Source: Cyanobacteria bacterium FACHB-DQ100 (lineage in GTDB: Bacteria > Cyanobacteriota > Cyanobacteriia > Leptolyngbyales > Leptolyngbyaceae). Taken from it: a stretch of DNA of 64,000 bases. Position 1 is the first letter of the stretch. Each line of letters opens with the position of its first letter. Position numbers and translations under genes: made by a program. The DNA is taken from the NCBI GenBank assembly GCA_014695195.1, contig JACJNW010000035.1, positions 62,001-126,000 on the forward strand, read 5' to 3'. The notes beneath the pieces are model-generated. The model did not search any database, had not been told where the DNA came from, and worked only from the letters and a program-made list of their open reading frames with translations. This document shows positions 18,084 to 24,490 of the stretch, piece after piece.

Positions 18084-18208
18084 TGCTGGCTCCGTTCTAG
18101 GCTGAATCACTATGCTTGATGATAGAAAAGTTACGCAAGCTCTTACGCCTTCCTATTGGTACACCTCCAGTAAAGAACGAAGAAGCAATGCTTTCTCGAT
18201 TCGATGAA

Positions 18209-19090
18209 CTAGAAAGCGTAGCGAATCTTGCAGTAAGGCAGACGATCGCTCAATAACTCGGTCAAACCTTCGATCAATGTTCCTTTGAAGCCGCGTCGAT
18301 ACCGCACATTCTTACCGCCTGTCTGAGAATATTTAGTCTCCTGAATGTCTGGTCGCCATAGAAGTGCTTCTCCCTGCGGATGCCAACCGAGATTCACTTC
18401 GTGCAGCTTGTCATTGTGCGTGAGGAAGATAATCTCAGCTTGAAGCTGTGCTTTGGCTCGATCGCTCAGCACATTATCTAATTGCTCAAATAGCTCAGAA
18501 TAGTCTTCAAGCCAATGATCGTCGTAAATCACAGGAGCAAAGTTCACATGCACCTCATAGCCTGCATCCACAAAGTCATTGATGGTAGCAATGCGATCAG
18601 CGATCGGGGATGTGCGAATATCTACAATCTGTGCTTTCGCCTGTGGCATCAAACTAAAGCGAATCCGGGTCTTGCCTTGCGGGTCGTAATTCAATAATTC
18701 ACGATTCACTCGCTTCGTGGCAAAGGTTGCCTTAGCATTCGGCAGCGTGCGGAACAATGCAATCAAATCCTTAACATTATCGCAAACGGCAGCATCGACC
18801 GAACAGTCGCTATTCTCACCAATCTCATACACCCAATACTGTGGATCAACCTGATTCGGCTCTAGCTTCATGCCTTGCTTGATACTGTGGCGTTTGAGAT
18901 ATTGCTGAATGCGATCGATGTTCACAAAGGTTGTAATCGGATTCGCAAAGCCCTTGCGCCGAGCCACATAGCAATTATGTGTCACAACGTCGTTTGCAAC
19001 AAAGGACTCATATTTGGGAACATGAAAATTATGGACAGTCGTAGGCTGGCTGATGCGCTTAATGCTTGAAACTTTCTGATAACTCGGCAT
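18209..19090 (-). CDS. Split-intein IntC + C-terminal half of spore photoproduct lyase-family protein
   Basis: The C-half of a gene broken by a split intein. From ATG 19090, residues 1-39 form IntC: MPSYQKVSSIKRI, then block F VHNFHVPKYESFVAND and block G VVTHN, ending in the canonical His-Asn. The +1 residue is Cys (codon 18971-18973). The C-extein, 254 residues, starts CYVARRKGFANPITTF, the continuation of the SPL radical-SAM motif. NSDCSVDAAV may hold the H-donor cysteine of SPL enzymes (inference), and the protein ends normally at CKIRYAF. Trans-splicing with the N-half (19668-20294) would give a 366-residue enzyme. The frame is open to TTG 19126, but ATG 19090 gives a normal IntC length. 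Confidence 0.9.
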   Translation of the reverse strand: MPSYQKVSSIKRISQPTTVHNFHVPKYESFVANDVVTHNCYVARRKGFANPITTFVNIDRIQQYLKRHSIKQGMKLEPNQVDPQYWVYEIGENSDCSVDAAVCDNVKDLIALFRTLPNAKATFATKRVNRELLNYDPQGKTRIRFSLMPQAKAQIVDIRTSPIADRIATINDFVDAGYEVHVNFAPVIYDDHWLEDYSELFEQLDNVLSDRAKAQLQAEIIFLTHNDKLHEVNLGWHPQGEALLWRPDIQETKYSQTGGKNVRYRRGFKGTLIEGLTELLSDRLPYCKIRYAF

Positions 19091-19162
19091 AAGTTGGATA
19101 AAACGATGGGAAGAGGAATTAAACAAAACTGCTTATGGTGCGGATGAAATACGACCGAGCAG

Positions 19163-19933
19163 TTGTTCTGCTGTAATCAGTGCGAACAGGCGCATACGGC
19201 AATACTTGAAAAGCCCTTCAAGTCTTTTTACTCCTACCGTCAAGCCAGTCAGTATCTAGGAAAAGATACACGAACAATTCGGCAGTATGAAGGCATCCTA
19301 TTTGCTATTGATAAATCGCTTCCAAATCTGCACAGCAAGCTGAAAAATTGTCGGATTTGCGGTCAACTATCCAAAGCGCATGAGAATCGTAAAGGATATT
19401 GTCCAACCTGCTCAAAAGCAGGGGAAGGAAGAAAATCGCAAGCTAAAATCATTGCAGAACGCTACCTTGCACAAGGCAACCCAAACTATGTTAATGGCAG
19501 CGTTAACCAAACGTTTAGACATCGACGCAAAGGAAAAGCATGGACTAGAAACATTCTTGAGCGCGATCGGGCTTGCCGATGCTGCGGAGAAACCAAAATT
19601 CTACAAGCCCATCACGTCATCCCTGTCGCCCTATTTCCACAATACGCCTTAGATCTGAACAATGGCATTACGCTGTGTGGGCATCATCACACAGAACTTC
19701 ATCGTCTTCAGTTAGATCTCCAGCTTTTACCCATCCTCTACGAGTCATTATCGGATGTTCAGCCGTTACACGAAGCACTTGCTGACCAACCTGAATTTCA
19801 AGCACTTCGTCAACGTCCCGTTGAGCTGTTCCAGAAACGGCGGCTTCTACAAGCTGTCCCGAAGAACTATCGTAAGCAAATACGACATCTCCATCCTGAA
19901 TTTGCTCGACAGGTACTTGACCTTGAGGAGTAG
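19163..19933 (+). CDS. HNH homing-type endonuclease, antisense between the split-intein halves
   Basis: A 256-residue protein starting at TTG 19163. Cysteine knuckles CCNQC (3-7) and CRIC...CPTC (63-83) come first, then GNPNYVNG (105-112), common in phage-type HNH nucleases. The HNH nuclease follows: CRCC (138-141), LQAHHVIP with His150-His151, LDLNNGITLC with Asn166-Asn167, and CGHHHTELH with His174-176. It lies between and opposite the two split-intein genes, the place where homing endonucleases sit in full inteins. From residue 169 on it is antisense to IntN; the 77 residues after the HNH domain may exist only because that strand lacks stops. It is probably the mobility enzyme for this intein allele. 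Confidence 0.82.
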   Translation: MFCCNQCEQAHTAILEKPFKSFYSYRQASQYLGKDTRTIRQYEGILFAIDKSLPNLHSKLKNCRICGQLSKAHENRKGYCPTCSKAGEGRKSQAKIIAERYLAQGNPNYVNGSVNQTFRHRRKGKAWTRNILERDRACRCCGETKILQAHHVIPVALFPQYALDLNNGITLCGHHHTELHRLQLDLQLLPILYESLSDVQPLHEALADQPEFQALRQRPVELFQKRRLLQAVPKNYRKQIRHLHPEFARQVLDLEE

Positions 19934-20294
19934 AGATCAGGGTGCCAGAAGCAACACAATACGCGCAAGCCATCGCGCAACCATTGGCGTGAGAAGGTGC
20001 GACAAAATCAGAGCTACGACAATTCGGACGAGCAGAAAGCGACTTCTTCACACCGAGAACTAAGACCGATCGCTTAATCCGATTCCACTCTCCTACAGAA
20101 TCTTCATTCCCGTGAAGGTCTGGAATTTGCCAGTGAGACTCAACTTCTGTGCGATCGGCATCGGGATACTGTGCAAAGATCTCGTGAGCGCGGGGATAGT
20201 CGAGAACCGCAGGTTCAAAATAAATCTGTTGAATGTTGAGAAGCCGAGTAATATCGTCGCTTGATGCGGTGGAATGCTGAAGTGATGAAGTCAA
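19668..20294 (-). CDS. N-terminal half of spore photoproduct lyase-family protein + split-intein IntN
   Basis: 208 residues. Residues 1-112 are the N-extein of an SPL-like radical SAM protein, ending GCAMACAY with Cys106 and Cys110, the first two ligands of the CxxxCxxC [4Fe-4S] motif. Residue 113 is intein Cys1. IntN (113-208, 19671-19958) has block A CVASGTLISTPQGQVPVEQI and block B VTAEHPIM with the T-x-x-H pair, then stops with TAA at 19668 after CDDAHTA. No minus-strand frame joins it to the C-half 577 bases away, so the intein is truly split. Splicing would replace Cys113 by the +1 Cys of the C-half and rebuild CAMACAYCYVARRKG. SPL repairs the UV spore photoproduct; the role in cyanobacteria is unsettled. 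Confidence 0.9.
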   Translation of the reverse strand: MTSSLQHSTASSDDITRLLNIQQIYFEPAVLDYPRAHEIFAQYPDADRTEVESHWQIPDLHGNEDSVGEWNRIKRSVLVLGVKKSLSARPNCRSSDFVAPSHANGCAMACAYCVASGTLISTPQGQVPVEQIQDGDVVFAYDSSSGQLVEAAVSGTAQRDVDEVLEIQVGQQVLRVTAEHPIMTRRGWVKAGDLTEDDEVLCDDAHTA

Positions 20295-20322
20295 AGGACA
20301 GGTCTTATACTCTTCAACTCTA

Positions 20323-20405
20323 GTTTAGCGTTGCCGTCTAAACGGCTCAGTGAGGTGATCCGATGCGCGATGTAGGGATCTACGCTAGATGCGTTCCCGT
20401 CTAAA
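20323..20405. promoter_or_regulatory. Repeated 15-base motif in the divergent SPL/nitroreductase promoter region
   Basis: GCGTTGCCGTCTAAA (20328-20342) recurs with one mismatch as GCGTTCCCGTCTAAA (20391-20405), 63 bases apart, about six helical turns. The first copy lies in an inverted repeat, GTTTAG (20323-20328) with CTAAAC (20338-20343). The region separates the SPL N-half from the nitroreductase gene. A regulator binding both copies is possible; no regulator can be named. Confidence 0.4.
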
Positions 20406-20468
20406 GAGTGAGGGCATTGAGAAGTGCTTCGATCACGATTAAGCGATCGTTTCTTCAAGTAAAGTGCT

Positions 20469-21092
20469 ATGGCAGTTAGTTCTGATCCATTAGTCGATAA
20501 GGTTGTCCCTACCGAGTACCCGATCGAATCCATTCTCAAAAATCGCTGGAGTCCGCTTGCTTTTTCCGATCGTCCTGTTGAACCGGAAAAGCTTGCTAGT
20601 GTTCTCGAAGCGGCGCGATGGGCAGCCTCTTCCTTCAATGAGCAACCCTGGAGTTTTATTGTTGCAGCGAAAGACAACCCAGAGGAGTTCGATCGATTGC
20701 TTGGCTGTTTAGCAGAAGGAAATCAGGAATGGGCAAAGAGCGCTCCGATACTGATGATTTCAGTGGCTAAGCTCAATTTTGAAAAGAATGGCAATGAAAA
20801 TCGTCATGCCTTTCATGATGTGGGAGCAGCAGAAGCAAATCTAGCCGCTCAAGCGACCGCGTTAGGTCTTCATGTTCACCAAATGGCGGGCTTTGATGTT
20901 GCCAAAGCAAAAGAACTGTATGGCATTCCTCAAGGATATGAACCTGTTGATGCGATCGCGCTAGGGTATCTCGGTGATCCTCATCAGTTATCGGAGCGAT
21001 TGCAGCAAAGACTATCGGCTCCACGATCGCGCAAACCGATTCAGGATTTTGTCTTTACCGGACGCTGGCAGCAATCCTCAAACTTGATTTAA
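20469..21092 (+). CDS. Nitroreductase family protein
   Basis: A 207-residue FMN-dependent nitroreductase-like oxidoreductase. Family marks are RWSPLAFSDRPVEPEKL near the N-terminus, AARWAASSFNEQPWSFIVA (FMN-binding Ser/Asn-Gln-Pro-Trp), HDVGAAEANLAAQATALGLHVHQMAGF, and a C-terminal ALGYLGDP. The natural substrate is unknown. It is divergent from the split SPL gene, sharing a 174-base intergenic region with repeated motifs. Confidence 0.9.
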   Translation: MAVSSDPLVDKVVPTEYPIESILKNRWSPLAFSDRPVEPEKLASVLEAARWAASSFNEQPWSFIVAAKDNPEEFDRLLGCLAEGNQEWAKSAPILMISVAKLNFEKNGNENRHAFHDVGAAEANLAAQATALGLHVHQMAGFDVAKAKELYGIPQGYEPVDAIALGYLGDPHQLSERLQQRLSAPRSRKPIQDFVFTGRWQQSSNLI

Positions 21093-21127
21093 TGGCTTTG
21101 GTGCGAACACGCAAAGTGGACTCGCAC

Positions 21128-21805
21128 CTAACTGCACTTCTGAATAAAATCAATCACTTCGTGCATAAATCCCGGTTTGGTCACCATCAGCACCGTAGAA
21201 TCTGGTGCTAAAATCGTGCTGCCGTTGGGAATCTCCAGATCCATTTGGGAGTGAGGTTGATAGCCAATAATCAAAGAGCCACGCGGAAATCGAGGATCTT
21301 GCGCCACCTCTGCCACACTGCGACCGACTACGTTGCAATTCGGCGAAATCGACAGCTTAAACACTTCAATCTGACCCTGCTCAAAGTGCATCATCGATTC
21401 CACTTCCGGGTACTCGATCAAATTCACCATTGTCGAAACCGCAAGCTCGATCGCATTGATCACATGAGTTGCCCCGGCAAATCGATACGGCTCAGCAAAA
21501 TCCTTGTGCCGCATTCTGACCATAATCATCGGCACACCATAATGCTTTGCCAGCGTCACCATTGCTAAATTCAAAGCATCATCCCGCAGCACCGCCGCGA
21601 TCGCATCCGCCTTACGAATTCCAGCTTCGATCAGCACTTCGGTACTTACCGCACTGCCCTCGAATGCCATCACCCCTAACTGTTCCCGCGCATACCGACA
21701 AGCCGCAGGATTCACATCAATCACTGCAACCGTATGCCCCAGAGCAATGAGACGCTGAGCCAGATTTAGACCGATCAGACCCGCGCCTCCAATTAAAACG
21801 TACAT
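21128..21805 (-). CDS. TrkA-type KTN/RCK potassium-channel regulatory protein
   Basis: A 225-residue cytoplasmic regulator of K+ uptake systems (Trk/Ktr). The N-terminal RCK_N Rossmann domain (1-125) starts MYVLIGGAGLIGLNLAQRL with the GxGxxG NAD(H) motif and a following acidic residue in VIDVNP. The C-terminal RCK_C (TrkA-C) domain (about 140-222) includes VGRSVAEV. No membrane partner is adjacent, so the transporter it gates lies elsewhere. Confidence 0.9.
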   Translation of the reverse strand: MYVLIGGAGLIGLNLAQRLIALGHTVAVIDVNPAACRYAREQLGVMAFEGSAVSTEVLIEAGIRKADAIAAVLRDDALNLAMVTLAKHYGVPMIMVRMRHKDFAEPYRFAGATHVINAIELAVSTMVNLIEYPEVESMMHFEQGQIEVFKLSISPNCNVVGRSVAEVAQDPRFPRGSLIIGYQPHSQMDLEIPNGSTILAPDSTVLMVTKPGFMHEVIDFIQKCS

Positions 21806-21867
21806 AGACCTTCTGACTCACGATGATGCTTCTAGCCTAAAGTATGAGCAATCAAAAACCGGATCTT

Positions 21868-22074
21868 TTAGTCAAGCTTGAGCGAATTAACCGGAACTTC
21901 GTCCCAAGATTTAACGAGACGCATCCGGGCAACCCAACCTTCTGCTTTTTGTTTGTCGGTTAGATTTGCTTCAAAGGATTCGTGGCATTCTTGCGCTTGA
22001 GATTCATTGCAGCAGGCGATACACGCATACATCAGCCCCGATGGATCAACTTGTTCGTTTACCCAAATTGCCAT
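21868..22074 (-). CDS. Small cysteine-containing protein, unknown
   Basis: A 68-residue soluble protein with three clustered cysteines, YACIACCNESQAQECHESF (four with the later Cys), which could bind a metal or form disulfides, followed by a charged, Trp-containing C-terminus. ATG 22074 is preceded by GGAGG at 8 bases spacing, an unusually strong Shine-Dalgarno, so this start is preferred over the longer frame to 22089. I do not recognise the family. Confidence 0.65.
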   Translation of the reverse strand: MAIWVNEQVDPSGLMYACIACCNESQAQECHESFEANLTDKQKAEGWVARMRLVKSWDEVPVNSLKLD

Positions 22075-22114
22075 AATTGTGTCCTCCAAGACCCTACAGA
22101 GAATTTTGCCATAT

Positions 22115-22597
22115 TTACGAGGAGCTTGTTGCCATGTGCGTTAGTGCTTCTCCCGTCACTCGACAGATTCGCCAGTCTGGAAGCACCGTTGCCCCCATGC
22201 GTTTGTAAAATCCGATCGCGCTTTCGTTCCAGTCCAAGACGCTCCACTCTAAACGCCCACAGCCGCGAGATACTGCGATCCCAGCCAATTCTGTTAGCAG
22301 TGCTTTACCGATCCCCCATCCTCGATAGTCGGGTCGAACAAAGAGGTCTTCTAGGTATATTCCCGGCTTTGTCAAAAAAGTTGAATAGTTGTGTAGAAAT
22401 AGTGCAAAGCCGATCGCTTTATTTTCAACAATGGCGACAAGTGCCTCTACGTAAGGCTTTTCGCCAAAAAGGTGATTGTGGAGATGATCGATCGATCCCG
22501 TAACTTGATGGGACAATTTTTCATATTCCGCGAGTGCCTGAATCAAGGCGAAAATCTCAGGCACATCAGCAGGAGTCGCAGGACGAATTTCAAACAT
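22115..22597 (-). CDS. GNAT N-acetyltransferase (SSAT/diamine type)
   Basis: A 160-residue acetyl-CoA-dependent acetyltransferase. The start MFEIRPATPADVPEIFALI and segment LAEYEKLSHQVTGS, then LYLEDLFVRPDYRGWGIGKALL (acetyl-CoA motif RxxGxG), and NESAIGFYKRMGA, match the spermidine/spermine or thialysine acetyltransferase-like subgroup. Substrate unknown. ATG 22597 is chosen because the extra upstream residues in the open frame come from a hairpin sequence (22602-22638). It lies downstream of sigC on the same strand. Confidence 0.88.
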   Translation of the reverse strand: MFEIRPATPADVPEIFALIQALAEYEKLSHQVTGSIDHLHNHLFGEKPYVEALVAIVENKAIGFALFLHNYSTFLTKPGIYLEDLFVRPDYRGWGIGKALLTELAGIAVSRGCGRLEWSVLDWNESAIGFYKRMGATVLPDWRICRVTGEALTHMATSSS

Positions 22598-22601
22598 AAA
22601 A

Positions 22602-22638
22602 TTATGAGTTTCAAGTTGCAGCAACTCAAAACTCATAA
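22602..22638. repeat. Imperfect inverted repeat between sigC and the GNAT gene
   Basis: TTATGAGTTT (22602-22611) pairs with AAACTCATAA (22629-22638), and inner AGTTGC pairs with GCAACT. It lies between the sigC stop and the GNAT start, so it could fold in the shared transcript. Sequences of this type are scattered in cyanobacterial intergenic DNA. There is no T-run typical of a terminator. Confidence 0.5.
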
Positions 22639-22657
22639 CTCATATTTCGGGGATTGA

Positions 22658-23863
22658 CTAGCCTAACCAGCCCTTTAACCGCTCTGCAATTTGCGGTCTT
22701 CTCAACTTCCGCATCGCTTTACTTTGAATTTGGCGCACCCGTTCTCGCGATAGGTTGAACATTCCGCCCACTTCTTCAAGCGTACAAGGCTTGCTGGTGG
22801 TCAGACCATAGCGCAATGAGATAATGTCTTTCTCACGCTCGGTCAGGACATTGCCCAATACATCCCAAATCTCTTGACGCAACATGGTTTCGCTCATTTG
22901 GGACTCTGGCGATTGTGTATCTCCATCTTCGAGCAAATCCATCAATTCTGTATCTTCACCTTTACCGACTCGGTGATTTAACGAAAGCGATTGACGGCGA
23001 ACCTGTTGGAGATGCTGTAATTGCTCTACGGTTAATTCGAGCGATTGAGCCATTTCTGCTTCAGTTGGATTGCGTCCGAGTTCGCGTTTGAGTTCGCGAT
23101 GCGCTTTTTTCAGTTTGTTGAGCTTCTCAACAATATGAATGGGTAAGCGAATGGTGCGAGCATCATTCGCGATCGTTCGCGTGATCCCCTGCCGAATCCA
23201 CCAGTACGCATAGGTTGAAAACTTATAGCCTTTGTCGGGATCAAACTTTTCGGTTGCCCGATTTAATCCTAAAGCCCCTTCTTGAATTAAATCTAAGAAT
23301 GGAACACCGCGATTGAGATATCGTTTCGCAATCGAGACGACTAAGCGGAGATTCGATCGAATCATCTTCCGCTTTGCCACACGACTGCGGTGTAATCGAT
23401 GTTCTAATTGCCTTTCGGTCAAGCCCATACGTTCTGCCAACTCGGCTTTGGTGGGCATATGACCTAATTCGCTATAAAGCTTACGTTGTACCTCATCCAC
23501 TTCTACAAGATACTGTACTCGCCGAGCTAATTCGACTTCTTCATCGGCTTTAAGGAGCGGGTAACGCGCCATTTCTTTAAAGAATGCGCCAACCGCATCA
23601 TCCGCAACGGTTTTGTTATATCCAGACGATCGAGCCGATGCCATCTGATCAATTTCAGATTCACCGGAATCGGTTGAGTCTTCTAAATCAGCGGCAACCG
23701 AAGTCAGTTCGAGTAAATCAGGTTCAATTTCGATCGGAGTGCTGTCTGCGAAATCGGCTTCTAATTGCAAAGAGTCCACTGAATCTAACTCAGCAACGTC
23801 CATTGCAAAGTCCAAATCACTAGAGAGGGCTTCTGTGTGAGAACTGTTGCTTTGTTCGTTCAT
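22658..23863 (-). CDS. sigC: RNA polymerase sigma factor, group 2 (SigC type)
   Basis: A 401-residue sigma-70-family factor. An acidic, variable N-terminus (1-85) precedes region 1.2 (VGAFFKEMARYPLLKADEEVELARR), region 2 with NLRLVVSIAKRYLNRGVPFL, DLIQEGALGLNRA and YAYWWIRQGITRTI, region 3, and region 4 ending in LSRERVRQIQSKAMRKLRRP. Lack of the long primary-sigma spacer and the match to cyanobacterial SigC in the GAFFKEMARYPLLK segment point to SigC, which serves stationary phase, heat and carbon/nitrogen responses (known for the family). The upstream region is long, 627 bases, which suggests complex control. Confidence 0.9.
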   Translation of the reverse strand: MNEQSNSSHTEALSSDLDFAMDVAELDSVDSLQLEADFADSTPIEIEPDLLELTSVAADLEDSTDSGESEIDQMASARSSGYNKTVADDAVGAFFKEMARYPLLKADEEVELARRVQYLVEVDEVQRKLYSELGHMPTKAELAERMGLTERQLEHRLHRSRVAKRKMIRSNLRLVVSIAKRYLNRGVPFLDLIQEGALGLNRATEKFDPDKGYKFSTYAYWWIRQGITRTIANDARTIRLPIHIVEKLNKLKKAHRELKRELGRNPTEAEMAQSLELTVEQLQHLQQVRRQSLSLNHRVGKGEDTELMDLLEDGDTQSPESQMSETMLRQEIWDVLGNVLTEREKDIISLRYGLTTSKPCTLEEVGGMFNLSRERVRQIQSKAMRKLRRPQIAERLKGWLG

Positions 23864-24490
23864 AGTGATGTGATATTGAGGTAGTTTTACGCGATCGAGT
23901 TAATGAGAGAGTTGCCAGTTAAGTGATCAATTTAGGCTGAAGATTTAAGCCAGTATTGAGTCGTTTTATCTTGAATGTTTTCTAATTAAATTTGAATCAT
24001 GTAGCCTTAGAATTCCTCCTGAACCTATGACGAATTTGTAAGTTTGGTGACAAACTTTTTGGAAACGTTTAGTTTATGAGCAGGATAGAAAGTCTGCTCG
24101 GAACCGCCGTCTCTGAATCGGGAGGAATCCTGGAGATGCGTTTTCAGCTTCGGCACGTTTCCGATTCGCTGGAGTAGCGAATTGCACTTGAATCGAGTTA
24201 GAAATTTTGCCCATAAGACAAGATCTCGAACCGTCCGGTTGCTATAACAGACTCTCATACCCGTTCCGATTTTCATCTCTACCAATGGTTGGAAAAGCCA
24301 AAGCCAGAGGTTTCAATCTATCTTTAGACAAGTCCTCAGCCATTAGGGCGATCGATCCGGTACACTCAGTCTCACGTTAAAATTAATCAATAGTTCATCC
24401 GCACTGCATTACTTTCGATTTCTTGGTAATTTCATACCGTAGTTTTTCTTCCTTACAGGACTTCTTAAGTTTTTCTCTTCATTTGCTGAT
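23864..24490. other. Intergenic region between sigC and priA, 627 bases
   Basis: Divergent promoter region. The sigC side is AT-rich. A minus-strand open frame (24025-24285) has no recognisable protein character. I see no tRNA, convincing small gene or repeat array. Both promoters must lie here, but I cannot place them with confidence. Confidence 0.55.

Noticed and set aside
18209-20294. One ordinary intein with an in-frame endonuclease
   Set aside because: IntN stops at 19668 and no minus-strand frame reaches IntC; the endonuclease is on the plus strand.
20291-20677. Minus-strand 128-codon ORF
   Set aside because: Mostly antisense to the nitroreductase gene, with no domain or sensible start.
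24025-24285. Minus-strand 86-codon ORF between sigC and priA
   Set aside because: Composition unlike a protein, no ribosome-binding site, no family pattern.
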